Positions 63,660 to 64,000 of a stretch of DNA of 64,000 bases are shown one piece after another. Both the position numbers and the translations under genes were made by a program. Origin of the DNA: Gentiana macrophylla (lineage: Eukaryota > Streptophyta > Magnoliopsida > Gentianales > Gentianaceae); the NCBI GenBank assembly GCA_026214975.1, contig JAOBSW010001103.1:1-64000 (forward strand), written 5' to 3'. Positions within the stretch are counted from its first letter, which is position 1; each line of letters begins with the position of its first letter. The notes below the pieces were generated by a model. That model saw only the letters and a program-made list of their open reading frames with translations, did no database searches and had not been told where the DNA came from.

Positions 63660-64000
63660 GGGATGGAATAACCGAAGGATATTCAAGGGAAGAGGTGAGT
63701 TTTTTACAACAGCATAGGAATTTGAAAAATGCATATTCAAACTCTTTTAATGCTATTAGAAGAGATCACCCTACTTTTCGTTAGTCTGAAACCCCTAGTA
63801 AGCAAGGACAACCACCATATCCAGTTCAATATAATAATCCATATACTAATCAAGTTTATCAAGGAGATACCTCAAATCAGAACCTACAATCATTACCTAG
63901 ACCATATCCACAATACACCACTCAAAGCATACCAGTCACCCAAAGTTCAACTCAGACTGCAGTAGGAGTTGATAAATGGGAGAAATTAATGGAGAATATG
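63660..64000 (+). pseudogene. gag C-terminal region, Gln/Pro-rich, cut by the window end
   Basis: In a frame starting near 63727 the sequence reads NAYSNSFNAIRRDHPTFR, a stop, SETPSKQGQPPYPVQYN, then a Gln/Tyr/Pro-rich stretch ending VGVDKWEKLMENM at the window edge. This resembles the region of Athila gag between the capsid domain and the zinc knuckle (HPNFSW-like followed by Gln/Pro-rich sequence). Further frame changes separate it from the upstream part. Confidence 0.6.

Larger units (their letters stand above)
60554..64000 (+). mobile_element. Athila/Tat-type LTR retrotransposon, 5' part, runs off the window
   Basis: An LTR (60554-62375) is followed by an intact tRNA-Asp primer site and then by a gag region with the Ty3/gypsy retrotransposon gag domain. 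pol would lie beyond the window. It interrupts a satellite unit after GGATATTGGTGTG. gag carries in-frame stops and a frameshift, so this copy is probably not autonomous. Confidence 0.85.

Overview
This window looks like repeat-dense plant heterochromatin, most likely from a flowering plant. I see no intact host gene, rRNA gene or tRNA gene. Almost everything belongs to one of two classes. The first is a tandem satellite with a unit of about 0.9 kb (35 recognisable copies). The second is LTR retrotransposons, most of them Ty3/gypsy of Athila/Tat type (tRNA-Asp primer sites, Athila-like pol and gag remnants) plus one large non-autonomous family with a Met-tRNA-like primer site. A small plastid DNA insert (rps3 joined to ycf2) confirms a plant nuclear genome. 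Species cannot be fixed from this sequence.

Layout. 1-2890: decayed Athila-type pol (RT, RNase H, integrase) on +, followed by a short unknown reading frame (3078-3440) and a 3' non-coding tail. 4391-5886: an LTR (family A). 5887-6586: the 3' tail of another element, ending in a polypurine tract, then its 3' LTR (6587-8007). From 8008 to 60553 runs the satellite, broken by four insertions: a reverse-oriented non-autonomous element B (26346-31119); a fused pair made of an LTR-B fragment and a reverse, truncated copy of the large non-autonomous family C (34033-39455); a reverse LTR of family A (43807-45602); and a complete 9.3 kb family C element (49298-58618) with two 1.87 kb LTRs and a perfect 5-bp target duplication, ATAAC. 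The satellite also contains the 0.28 kb plastid chimera (47242-47525). From 60554 a further Athila/Tat-type element starts on +: LTR, perfect 18-nt tRNA-Asp primer site, then a damaged gag running off the window.

How the parts relate. The satellite came first and was a landing platform for the elements. Several junctions lack target duplications and have unit segments missing or overlapping, so unequal recombination continued after insertion. Inside the array, two unit types alternate in several places (about 1.8 kb dimers), local near-identical duplications occur, one unit has an inverted segment, and each unit carries a promoter-like block of GGCCCA/TGGGCC motifs beside a TATAAAT. The non-autonomous elements B and C carry no recognisable gag or pol and would need proteins from autonomous relatives.

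All homology statements come from reading the sequence and from knowledge of the families. No database search or alignment program was run, and percentages are deliberately avoided.
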